DNA from: Phytopythium helicoides
Taxonomy: Eukaryota; Oomycota; Peronosporomycetes; Pythiales; Pythiaceae
Length of the DNA: 64,000 nt
Reading direction: 5' to 3'
NCBI GenBank assembly: GCA_024867545.1
Contig: JANFNE010000027.1
Location: 620,001-684,000, forward strand
The notes beneath the pieces were generated by a model. That model was given only the letters and a program-made list of their open reading frames with translations. It did no database searches and had not been told where the DNA came from. Each line of letters starts with the position of its first letter. Position 1 is the stretch's first letter. The position numbers and the translations under genes were made by a program. Positions 9,775 through 18,131 of the stretch are shown here, one piece after another.

Positions 9775-10995
9775 TCATTGTCCGTTCCCTGAGCTGGGAG
9801 TACACCCTGTTGAGCTGGCCTCGCTCCAGTGCTCCGAGTCAGAACCGTGAAGGTCATTCCAAGCCACAAGCTCTCGCGAAACGTCGAGCGCACTGATTCC
9901 TTCAGCTCGCGCGAGGCAAGTAGCACAAGCAACAACCTTTTCGTCAACAACATCGTAGTCGTCATTCACACGCTTGATTATGGCGTCTCGTTGGCAACTC
10001 GAGCAGACTGGTAGGTAGCAAAGCGCACAACGGGCGTCCGATCCTGACGGTCCAGCTGGAATCCCTTTGCAGTAGAGGCAGGGATTCACCCAGTCCCAAA
10101 GACCGAAGCCTCCACCCGACACCTGGCGCACACTGTGTGCTCTCTGCATGCGGTGACGATGAGCCATATTGATGCACCAGTGTAGCTTGACGCCTTTTGC
10201 TGTTTTGTCGAGGTGGAAAAATCTCGCAAGAGCCGTTGTCGAATAGAACTGTGCGACCTTGTTGGCCAAGCGACCGTTGTTCTCAACAAAAGTCTCGAAG
10301 AAGACATCGACCGAGTTGTTCGGACGCTGAATGAAGATTGAGCCAAGCATGAGTCGCCCACGGACATACGATCGTTCCTTGTCGAGTGGTTTGCACTCGG
10401 GTAAGTCTACTGACTGCATCAAGTGGTACCCGATAAGGTCGCCATTGGATCGTCGTGTGACTCCCTTGGCCAGCAAGTAGACATAGTCGCGCGTCTTGAC
10501 AATGAGATCGAGCACAGGTGGTGCCGGGTACGCGATCCACTCGATTGAGAGCAGCCGGAATGGATCCTCAAGTGTTGGCCGCGTGAGCATCGCCACAACC
10601 GCATGGCCAGCGATTTTTCTATCGAGGTACGCTGCGCTCGCGAGCGACTGGCGCGTATCGCCTCCCGCATATGCAAGCAGCATGTCGTCCGCGCTGCCGT
10701 CACAATGGCCGAGTCCAACGATCACCATTGGGTCTTTCAGTCCTCGCCACGCCAAATGAGCTCCTGACAACGAGTCTTCTCCGCTAGATTCGCGTTTGAC
10801 GTAGATGGCAGCGCTGCTTTCCGATCGGATCTTCTTCCATCGCTTCTTGTCGGGCTGCTGCTGGTCGACCTGGAACTGGTCGTAGCTGCGGAGTGTGCGG
10901 TCAAGCATTTGATCTGCGAGGTCCTCGTACTCTCGCTGAACTCCCGGTGCGATCTGTGGCCGAGCGAATGGTGACGAGTCTCGCTTCGGCCCCAT
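9775..10995 (-). CDS. START-like / zinc-cluster protein, copy 1
   Basis: A 406-aa member of an oomycete family with an N-terminal REYEDLADQMLDRTLRSYD helix block, a START-like (lipid-binding fold) central region (RWKKIRSESSAAIYVKRE... to FFETFVENNG) and a C-terminal cysteine cluster (CLYCKG...CALCYLPVCSSC...CATC). The cluster resembles a degenerate FYVE finger without the RRHHCRxCG core. Start set at MGPKRDSSPFARPQ to match the paralogue at 16875; an in-frame Met 22 codons upstream (11061) is possible. Very similar to the 16875-18083 gene in inverted orientation; the clearest differences are at the extreme C-terminus. Likely a peripheral membrane or lipid-interacting protein; substrate unknown. 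Confidence 0.8.
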   Translation of the reverse strand: MGPKRDSSPFARPQIAPGVQREYEDLADQMLDRTLRSYDQFQVDQQQPDKKRWKKIRSESSAAIYVKRESSGEDSLSGAHLAWRGLKDPMVIVGLGHCDGSADDMLLAYAGGDTRQSLASAAYLDRKIAGHAVVAMLTRPTLEDPFRLLSIEWIAYPAPPVLDLIVKTRDYVYLLAKGVTRRSNGDLIGYHLMQSVDLPECKPLDKERSYVRGRLMLGSIFIQRPNNSVDVFFETFVENNGRLANKVAQFYSTTALARFFHLDKTAKGVKLHWCINMAHRHRMQRAHSVRQVSGGGFGLWDWVNPCLYCKGIPAGPSGSDARCALCYLPVCSSCQRDAIIKRVNDDYDVVDEKVVACATCLARAEGISALDVSRELVAWNDLHGSDSEHWSEASSTGCTPSSGNGQ

Positions 10996-11074
10996 CGATA
11001 CTGCAGTAGTGGTGGTTTGGGAGAGTTGAGCTATGATAAGCTTTTCGAGTTGCGCGACCACTGCTCACTGTGCA

Positions 11075-11290
11075 TCTAGATTGAGACCAACGGCGCTGAG
11101 CGATCGTCAAGATCTGCATCCATCCACGAGCTGGTGGCTGAGCGACAGTTACGTATAACTGTGCTCTTGAAAATCTTGTTTTGGACTTTTCTTGACTCCA
11201 TGCATAAAAGCAAAATCACATAAGTGAACGCCAACGTGTCGTGCAGCCGTCGTTCGGAGACATCATCGTGCCACGAGTCCAATTTTCAAA
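11075..11290. repeat. duplicated upstream segment, copy A
   Basis: Shares ordered blocks with 11848-12060: ttgagaccRacggcgctgag then cgatcg, ggacttttcttg, a short stretch with agtgaacRcc, gtcgttcggag, and tttcaaatccaa. It sits directly upstream of the intact START-like gene, while copy B sits upstream of the pseudogene. Confidence 0.75.
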
Positions 11291-11439
11291 TCCAACTTGG
11301 TAATCGAGTTTACGGCCGAGCACGGTGCATTTCTTTCCGTCTCGAGTAACGAATGTGTGCACTCGTCGACGCCTGCAGTTCTTGCTGATTCTCCCAGCTG
11401 TGCCTTCAACTCGACATACAACCAGACTTTCACTTTGAC

Positions 11440-11765
11440 CACCACCAGCCAATAGACGGGACATCACATCCGTTGTACGGTATCTCTGGCCGAGCCCATT
11501 GATCACCACCGGGTCTTTCATTCCTCGCCAAGCCAAACGAGCCCCTGAGAACGAGTCTTTCCCGCTAGATTCACGTTTGACGTTGACTGCAGCGCTGCTT
11601 TCCGATCGGATCTTCTTCCATCGCTTCTTGTCGGGATGGTGACGGTCATTGTGCGGTTGAGCATTTGATCTGCGAGGTCCTCGTACTCTCGCTGGTCTCC
11701 CGGGCGATATCTACGGCCGAGCAAATGGAGGCGTGTCTCGCATCGGTCCTATACATAAATTGCTG
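11440..11765 (-). pseudogene. START-like / zinc-cluster gene remnant
   Basis: A degenerate copy of the neighbouring family. The N-terminal block (DTPPFARP) meets an in-frame TAG where the paralogues have Gln. An extra G follows in the ISPGDQ codons, then EYEDLADQMLNRT is recognisable in another frame. About nine codons are missing before RSDRKAALQ-type sequence, which is the shifted frame of KKIRSESSA. The AWRGMKDPVVINGLG segment is readable, and homology then fades towards 11440. The START-like core and cysteine cluster are missing. The lower boundary is approximate. Confidence 0.8.
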
Positions 11766-11847
11766 GGAAGGGCACGCTTAGCGAGGAAACGTTGTTTTGT
11801 GGTGTACTGGGATACCAACCCACTGTACAGTGTTTCGAGGTGGTGGT

Positions 11848-12060
11848 TGATTGAGACCGACGGCGCTGAGCGATCGCCCGCCAAGATCGGCAACCATGAG
11901 TTACGGTACACACATGTAACGATGGTTGTGCATCAGTGCGCTGTGGTGTTGGACTTTTCTTGGCTCTGTTGACATTAGTGAACACCGTGCGCGTGTCCTG
12001 TAACGACAAAGTCGTCGTCGTTCGGAGTATCATTAAACTACACGCCCAGTTTCAAATCCA
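11848..12060. repeat. duplicated upstream segment, copy B
   Basis: Counterpart of 11075-11290, sharing the same ordered blocks, upstream of the pseudogene. Gene plus promoter were therefore duplicated together at the DNA level. Confidence 0.75.
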
Positions 12061-12643
12061 ATGCGATCAGCGGTAAGTTGAGCGGGTTTCCTCCTCGACT
12101 CGATGGATTGGGGAGCCTCCGCGACATCGGAAGCGGTCATTGCTCGCATCCGCACAACGAGCGCCCAGCCGTCGAGTGTGTGCATTGCTCGTTTGCAGCG
12201 GCAATCTTTGCAGCGGCGATCTTTGCCCCACCGGCACCGGAACTCGACTGCAACTCCTGCACACATCGGTCGCTGCAATGATTTGGCCGCGTGTCTTTGC
12301 TGACGTCCACTGTAACCGCCAGTCAACACAAAATGGAAATCCTCCGATATTTGATGTCTGCTTTTACTCAGTTGACGGCTTCGTTGCTTTTTATGATCTG
12401 TTGCCTCTAATAATCATATATACCTCTATTCCTGTATGCAATTCACTCTCCAAGCGAAAATTCGATCCTGCCTCTGCCTCTTGAAACTGATTTCCACATC
12501 AGTTCTACGGTATCCTCCATGTCGTAGGCGACCGCAGCCGCGCCGGCACGCCTCAGTGGGCCGCCACCGCATCAACAGTGGCGCGTCTGCCCTGCTGACG
12601 TCGCTGCCGGCTCCTCCTCCTCCTCCTCCTCCTCCTCCTCTGC

Positions 12644-12682
<39 letters not shown>

Positions 12683-12904
12683 CGTCGCAGCTTCCAGTGC
12701 ATGTGCCACAGCTCCGCTGCATTGTGAGACCCGTAGAGACCGAGGGCAGTGGTGTCGGAGTGATACAGCGCCGCTCCTCCCGCTCTGCCCGCCGCGGCTT
12801 GCAGCCTTCGATTCGACCAACGGACTCATCTCGCCGCTGCGTGGCGAGTCAAGCCGCAGCCACTCACTACAGAACGCGCAGAGAGCCCGACTAGCCTAAT
12901 TGAC
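12061..12904. other. intergenic
   Basis: Separates the pseudogene's flank from the next START-like gene. Open frames here (for example 12033-12329 minus and 12436-12894 plus) match no domain I recognise. Contains the trinucleotide tract at 12611-12675. Confidence 0.45.
12611..12675. repeat. trinucleotide microsatellite (CTC)n-(CTG/TTG)n
   Basis: About ten CTC units followed directly by CTG/TTG units. It would read as poly-Glu or poly-Leu in some frames but is not inside a supported gene. Confidence 0.9.
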
Positions 12905-14437
12905 ATGAGCAAGGCGGCCCACGGCTGGGCGAGGCCGATCTACGGGCCAGTGAGCCTGACGGAGGCCGAGCGCGGCCGCTGCCGCGAGCTCGCGACCCAG
13001 CTGCTCGACCAGACGCTGCGCGAGTTCGACGAGCACTCGGCCGCCGCGATCTCCACGTCGGCGGATGGCGCCGCGAGGCCCGTCGTGGCCATGGACCCGA
13101 GGCGATGGAAGGTGTACAAGACGCAGCCCAACTTCACCATGTACTACGAGCGCGGCGGCCAACCGATCCGCAAGAAGAGCAGCGTCGACGCGCTCAACAG
13201 CAGCAGCACCAGCGTCAGCAGTAGCACGAGCACCAGCGCCAGTACGAGCAGCGACGGCCCGGCCATCGCGGCCTCCCACGCGAGCGCGCGTGTCGTGGGC
13301 GACGCCACGTACGACAAGCCCACCGTCATCGTCGGTGCGGGCGTCATCGACGCGCCAATGGACGACGTGCTGTACGGGGACGGCGCACTTGACGTGCGCG
13401 ATATGCGGCTCAAGGCCTCGCTCGTGAACAACCACCTCTCGCAGGGCGCTGTGCTCGCGCAGATCGCGGGACCGACGGCAGAGGAGCCCTTCCGCTTTCT
13501 TGGCCTGCGCTGGGTCGTTGGCGAGCCCATCCCGTTGCTGCGAAGGCTTGTGCGAGCGAGAGACTTCCTCTACCTCGCGTCCTCCGGTACGTTCCACCAC
13601 GCCGTCACGGGCGACTTCATCGGCTACCAGCTTATCCAGTCGGTGGACATGCCGCAGTTTCCGGATCTACAGAAGCAGTACGGCATCACGCGAGGCAAGA
13701 CTGCTGCAGGCGTGATCCTGCGGCAGCGGCCCGACGGCGCGACCGACGCCTTCGTGCGCTCCTACGTAGAGCGCAACGGACGCATCGTCAACGCCATCTT
13801 GCTCGCGCACACGTGGTCCACGTACATGGGCTTCTTTGAGACACCCAAGTGCGCTTTTGTCAAGAAGCTCGCATGGTGTGTGCAGGGCCTCGATGCTGTC
13901 ATCAAGCGCCGAAGGCAACAGTTTCGCGCGTTCAACGTGACAGCCGCTAGCTGCGGCAAGTGCTTGCGATCGCTGAACCGCGGCCACGATGCTCTCCTGC
14001 ACACGGGCAACACGTGCATACGATGTGGAGCACCGCTCTGTTCGGATTGCCGCTCCAAGCAGCAGTTGCGGACTGTGGATAGCGAGATGGTGCTTCACGA
14101 CCAAGTGATTATACTGTGCGAGCCGTGCGTTGCCTTTGTGCATCAATTGAACGCGTCGGAAGTCGCAACGCATGAAATCCGGTCAGGACGGTATGGCCCA
14201 GGGCCGACAGGAGATGCCACGCTGCAAAGCAAGATTCTGTTAGCGCGAATCAATAGTGTAGCACGGCAGAACGACAAATCAGCCATTGTGCAAACGTCAG
14301 GTGCAGTCACAACGGATGAAAGCACTGACGTATCCACTGCCGTTGCCATGGGAACGATTGGAGACGTGTCGATCGAGTCGTACTCGAGCATTGGGCTGCA
14401 GGAGATCGACTTTGTCGACCTTGGGGGACGACAGTAA
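12905..14437 (+). CDS. START-like / zinc-cluster protein, diverged member
   Basis: A 510-aa, intronless member of the same family. Visible in order: an N-terminal helix (GRCRELATQLLDQTLREFDE), RRWKVYKTQPNFTMYYERG at about residue 67, and a Ser/Thr-rich insertion near residues 95-120 (SSSTSVSSSTSTSASTSS). The START-like core follows, including GDFIGYQLIQSVDMPQFPD and DAFVRSYVERNGRI. Then comes a cysteine cluster (CGKCLRSL...CIRCGAPLCSDC...CEPC) and a low-complexity tail. Divergent from the tight paralogues at 9775, 14987 and 16875, so probably an older family member. Lipid binding is inferred from the fold family only. Confidence 0.8.
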   Translation: MSKAAHGWARPIYGPVSLTEAERGRCRELATQLLDQTLREFDEHSAAAISTSADGAARPVVAMDPRRWKVYKTQPNFTMYYERGGQPIRKKSSVDALNSSSTSVSSSTSTSASTSSDGPAIAASHASARVVGDATYDKPTVIVGAGVIDAPMDDVLYGDGALDVRDMRLKASLVNNHLSQGAVLAQIAGPTAEEPFRFLGLRWVVGEPIPLLRRLVRARDFLYLASSGTFHHAVTGDFIGYQLIQSVDMPQFPDLQKQYGITRGKTAAGVILRQRPDGATDAFVRSYVERNGRIVNAILLAHTWSTYMGFFETPKCAFVKKLAWCVQGLDAVIKRRRQQFRAFNVTAASCGKCLRSLNRGHDALLHTGNTCIRCGAPLCSDCRSKQQLRTVDSEMVLHDQVIILCEPCVAFVHQLNASEVATHEIRSGRYGPGPTGDATLQSKILLARINSVARQNDKSAIVQTSGAVTTDESTDVSTAVAMGTIGDVSIESYSSIGLQEIDFVDLGGRQ

Positions 14438-14986
14438 TGATAGATTATCGAACTATTATCGAGTTATCACTCTCAGCATCGTTCGAGTTGCTAATGTGCA
14501 TCGACGATCTCCTTGTTGATGTTCAACTCTGTCATTTTGGCGTCTTTTTGCTTTTCGAGGGGATTATTGGCACGCTCAGTTGGCTTGGTCGATTGGTTTT
14601 GGGTAAGCTAGACTTCCACTCACGTATTTCTTTATGGCCCCTTCTGAAAAAGCATTTCAACATTGTTGATGAATCTTACAAAACGACCTGATCGATTCCA
14701 TCTTAAACGAGCTCCAGCTGTTCACTTTCCCCAGCAAGGCATACATCCATGTGAATACAGTAGTCACGTCGCATTGAGCACAGTGAAACTTCGACAATCT
14801 CTACTCAGGTATGTTTTCGATTTCGCTGTAAAGCAATGTCATCGCGAAGTCCTTCATCTCTACACTCTACACAGAGCTGCTCGACTCCATGCAGAGTTAC
14901 ACTGCGAATTGCGATATACCGATGCGTAGTGAAGTTCGTTGATAACAATTATTCGAGCAAGCCAATGTTCTGTAACTTTCAAGACC
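14438..14986. other. intergenic between convergent genes
   Basis: AT-rich spacer between two convergent START-like genes. No coding capacity or motif was recognised. Confidence 0.5.
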
Positions 14987-16231
14987 TCAAGGGCCAATAT
15001 CATCCTGATTCCAACACAAGGAGCCAAGCGAGCCGTCTGTCGAGCGCGTGAGCTGGAAACAGTCATCTCCATCTTCGTCTAAGTCGTTCTTGACCTCAGC
15101 ATCGCGCTGGTCTTCACGGTCGATGTAGTGGCGAGCGATTTCCATGGCTCTGATAGTTTCTGCACGCTCCATGCATCTTGTGCACACGATCACCTTCTCA
15201 TCCGCAACGCGTAGCTCATAGGACACCTGTTTGATCACTGCGGTCCGCTGACATTTCGAGCACATGGGGGAGTGACAGATTTCACACAGGGGTTCTGGTG
15301 CGATCGAGGTGTTGGTCTGTCGATCTTGACAGTAGTGGCAGTCGTTGGTCTCGCTCCAGGTACTATTGCGCGGCACACAGCGAAGTCTGCGTTTCCTGCG
15401 CGCCATCTTGATGCACCAGTCCAGCTTGAGCTTGCGAGTTGCCAGACCGAGTTGGAAGAGGCTCATGAGCCCCGAGCTGGTGTAGTATTGCGCGATCTTG
15501 TTGCTGAGTTTGCCGTTGCCTTCGACGAACGTCTCGAAGAACACGTCGACTGTGTTGTTGGGCCGCTGGATGAAGACGGAGCCGAGCATGAGCCGTCCAC
15601 GGACGAACGATCGCTCTTTGATGAGTGGCGGACAGCCCGGCAGGTCCACCGACTGCATCATATCGTAGCCGATCACGTCGCCGTTGGCGCGCCGCATCAT
15701 GCCTTGAGACTGCAAGTATACGAAGTCGCGTGTCTTGGCCAAGCGGTCAAGCACCGGAGGTGGAGGATACGCGATCCACTGGATCAAGAGCAGCTGGAAT
15801 GGGTCGTCAATGGTGGGTGTCTTGAGTAGCGACAGCATGGCCATGTCAGAAATGCGGCGGCCCAGATACGCTGCGCTGATGATGCGCTGCTGCGCGCTCC
15901 CGCCTCCCGTCGCCAGCAGCATGTCCTCCACACAGCCGTCGCAATGACCGATTCCGACCATCACCAACGGGTCCTTCATCCCTCGCCATGCTACATGAGC
16001 CCCTGATAACGAATCCTCTCCGCTTGATCCACGCTTGACGAAGATGGCAGCGTTGTCCTCTGATCGGATCTTCTTCCATCGCTTCTTGTGAGGATGTAGC
16101 TGGTCGCTCTGGAACTGGTCGTAGGTGCGTAGTGTGCGGTCGAGCATTTGGTCTGCGAGGTCCACGAATTGTCGCTGGTCTCCTGGAGAGATCCACAGCG
16201 GCGGGAATGGGGACGTGCCCATGAATGTCAT
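14987..16231 (-). CDS. START-like / zinc-cluster protein, copy 2
   Basis: A 414-aa paralogue sharing the block order of its neighbours: ISPGDQRQFVDLADQMLDRT, RWKKIRSEDNAAIFVKRGSS, WRGMKDPLVMVGIGHCDG, GDVIGYDMMQSVDLPGCPP, RPNNTVDVFFETFVEGNGK. The C-terminal cysteine cluster reads CHYCQD...CEICHSPMCSKC...CTRCMERA. An acidic tail (KNDLDEDGDD) replaces the SDSEHWSEASS tail of copies 1 and 3. The start Met is adjacent to the conserved SPF block; a second Met follows three codons later. Divergently arranged with the 16875 gene. Confidence 0.8.
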   Translation of the reverse strand: MTFMGTSPFPPLWISPGDQRQFVDLADQMLDRTLRTYDQFQSDQLHPHKKRWKKIRSEDNAAIFVKRGSSGEDSLSGAHVAWRGMKDPLVMVGIGHCDGCVEDMLLATGGGSAQQRIISAAYLGRRISDMAMLSLLKTPTIDDPFQLLLIQWIAYPPPPVLDRLAKTRDFVYLQSQGMMRRANGDVIGYDMMQSVDLPGCPPLIKERSFVRGRLMLGSVFIQRPNNTVDVFFETFVEGNGKLSNKIAQYYTSSGLMSLFQLGLATRKLKLDWCIKMARRKRRLRCVPRNSTWSETNDCHYCQDRQTNTSIAPEPLCEICHSPMCSKCQRTAVIKQVSYELRVADEKVIVCTRCMERAETIRAMEIARHYIDREDQRDAEVKNDLDEDGDDCFQLTRSTDGSLGSLCWNQDDIGP

Positions 16232-16874
16232 CTGCTGTGCGTCGAGGCTTGTGATTGCCGAAATGAAAGCTTGCGTCGAGTCCGCCAGTCACTTCAAGGG
16301 TGAGAATGGCTCGACCGCTGAGGCCAACATGACGCGAAGGTATCGGCCTCATTCGTCAGTCGTGAAGGGAGATGCAGCGTCTGACGCATCCTACAATTCG
16401 ACTCCGCTGCGTCATGGCTACGTCTGACGAAGAACTTGAGGCTGCGAGTCTGCGAGGTTTGAGCCTGCAGCGGAAGCGAGTCGTCCGACGAGTGAGTGGC
16501 ATCTTTTGGCCTCGGCTCGATTCCGAACCCTGTCTGCAGTGACGACCGTGGACAGAACGCTGAACTGGGCACTCGATGATGATGTCTTGTCTTGCGTCTG
16601 CTCGTGTGTGGGATTGTGCCGACTCTGAAGTAATCGGACTGCGTGTGTGCTCGCCGAAGGAGCAGTTGACTCTGGCGCACATAATCCGGGGGCATTCCAT
16701 CAGTATCACTCTCTGGTCGGCAGTGCGTCGCCGTCGGTGGTCTTGCCCTCAGTCGGTCACGTCCAGCGCACACCGAGGCTGATCGCCACCTACCATCTCC
16801 ACACATCCTTAGCGCCTCACCCTCCTCGGACTCTGCAGGGATCAACTCAAGCGCTGCTCCTCCTGTACCTTTCG
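16232..16874. other. intergenic, divergent promoter space
   Basis: Separates two divergently transcribed START-like genes. An in-frame extension upstream of the 16875 start exists from 16647 but does not resemble the paralogues, so I treat it as non-coding. Confidence 0.45.
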
Positions 16875-18083
16875 ATGAGTCCGATGCGGGGCTCGTCCCC
16901 ATTTGCGCGGCCACAGATCTCGCCCGGAGACCAGCGAGAGTACGAGGACCTCGCAGATCAAATGCTCGACCGCACACTCCGTAGCTACGACCAGTTTCAG
17001 GACGACCAGCAGCAACCTGACACGAAGCGATGGAAGAAGATCCGATCGGAAAGCAGCGCTGCCATCTACGTCAAACGCGAATCTAGCGGAGAAGACTCGT
17101 TGTCAGGGGCTCATTTGGCGTGGCGAGGACTGAAAGACCCAATGGTGATCGTTGGACTCGGCCATTGTGACGGCAGCGCGGACGACATGCTGCTTGCATA
17201 TGCGGGAGGCGATACGCGCCAGTCGCTCGCGAGCGCAGCGTACCTCGATAGAAAAATCGCTGGCCATGCGGTTGTGGCGATGCTCACGCCGCCAACACTT
17301 GAGGATCCATTCCGGCTGCTCTCAATCGAGTGGATCGCGTACCCGGCACCACCTGTGCTCGATCTCATTGTCAAGACGCGCGACTATGTCTACTTGCTGG
17401 CCAAGGGAGTCACACGACGATCCAATGGCGACCTTATCGGGTACCACTTGATGCAGTCAGTAGACTTACCCGAGTGCAAACCACTCAACAAGGAACGGTC
17501 ATATGTCCGTGGGAGACTCATGCTTGGCTCAATCTTCATTCAGCGTCCGAACAACTCGGTTGATGTCTTCTTCGAGACTTTTGTTGAGAACAACGGTCAC
17601 TTGGCTAACAAGGTCGCACAATTCTATTCGAGCACTGGGCTCGCAAGTCTTTTCCACCTAGATGAAACTGGCAAGAGAATCAAGCTACACTGGTGCATCA
17701 ATATGGCTCGTCGTCACCGCACGCAGAGAGCACACAGTGTGCGCCAGGTGTCGGGTGGAGGCTTCGGTCTTTGGGACTGGGTGAATCCCTGCCTCTACTG
17801 CAAAGGTATTCCAGCTGGACCGTCAGGATTGGACGCCCGTTGTGCGCTTTGCTATCTACCAGTCTGCTCGAGTTGCCAACGAGACACCATAATCAAGCGC
17901 GTGAGTGACGACTACGATGTTGTTGACGAAAAGGTTGTTGCTTGTGCTACTTGCCTCGCGCGAGCTGAAGGAATCAGTGCGCTCGACGTTTCACGAGAGC
18001 TTGTGGCTTGGAATGACCTTCACGGTTCTGACTCGGAGCACTGGAGCGAGGCCAGCTCATCAGGACGCACGCCGAGTACATAG
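16875..18083 (+). CDS. START-like / zinc-cluster protein, copy 3
   Basis: A 402-aa near-duplicate of the 9775-10995 gene, starting MSPMRGSSPFARPQISPGDQ. The block order is identical: DLADQMLDRTLRSYDQFQ, RWKKIRSESSAAIYVKRESS, GLGHCDGSADDMLLAYAGG, FFETFVENNG, and the cluster CLYCKG...CALCYLPVCSSC...CATC. The longer frame from 16647 was rejected because the extra N-terminus is not found in paralogues. It ends only 48 bp from the stop codon of the convergent kinase gene, so the two 3' UTRs probably overlap. Confidence 0.82.
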   Translation: MSPMRGSSPFARPQISPGDQREYEDLADQMLDRTLRSYDQFQDDQQQPDTKRWKKIRSESSAAIYVKRESSGEDSLSGAHLAWRGLKDPMVIVGLGHCDGSADDMLLAYAGGDTRQSLASAAYLDRKIAGHAVVAMLTPPTLEDPFRLLSIEWIAYPAPPVLDLIVKTRDYVYLLAKGVTRRSNGDLIGYHLMQSVDLPECKPLNKERSYVRGRLMLGSIFIQRPNNSVDVFFETFVENNGHLANKVAQFYSSTGLASLFHLDETGKRIKLHWCINMARRHRTQRAHSVRQVSGGGFGLWDWVNPCLYCKGIPAGPSGLDARCALCYLPVCSSCQRDTIIKRVSDDYDVVDEKVVACATCLARAEGISALDVSRELVAWNDLHGSDSEHWSEASSSGRTPST

Positions 18084-18131
18084 CGGGAAAAGGTTGCCGA
18101 ACATCAATTGAATCTATTCACTTTTGTCAAC

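Noticed and set aside
16647..16874. N-terminal extension of the START-like gene at 16875
   Set aside because: Paralogues begin at the Met before the SPF block, and the extension is not conserved.
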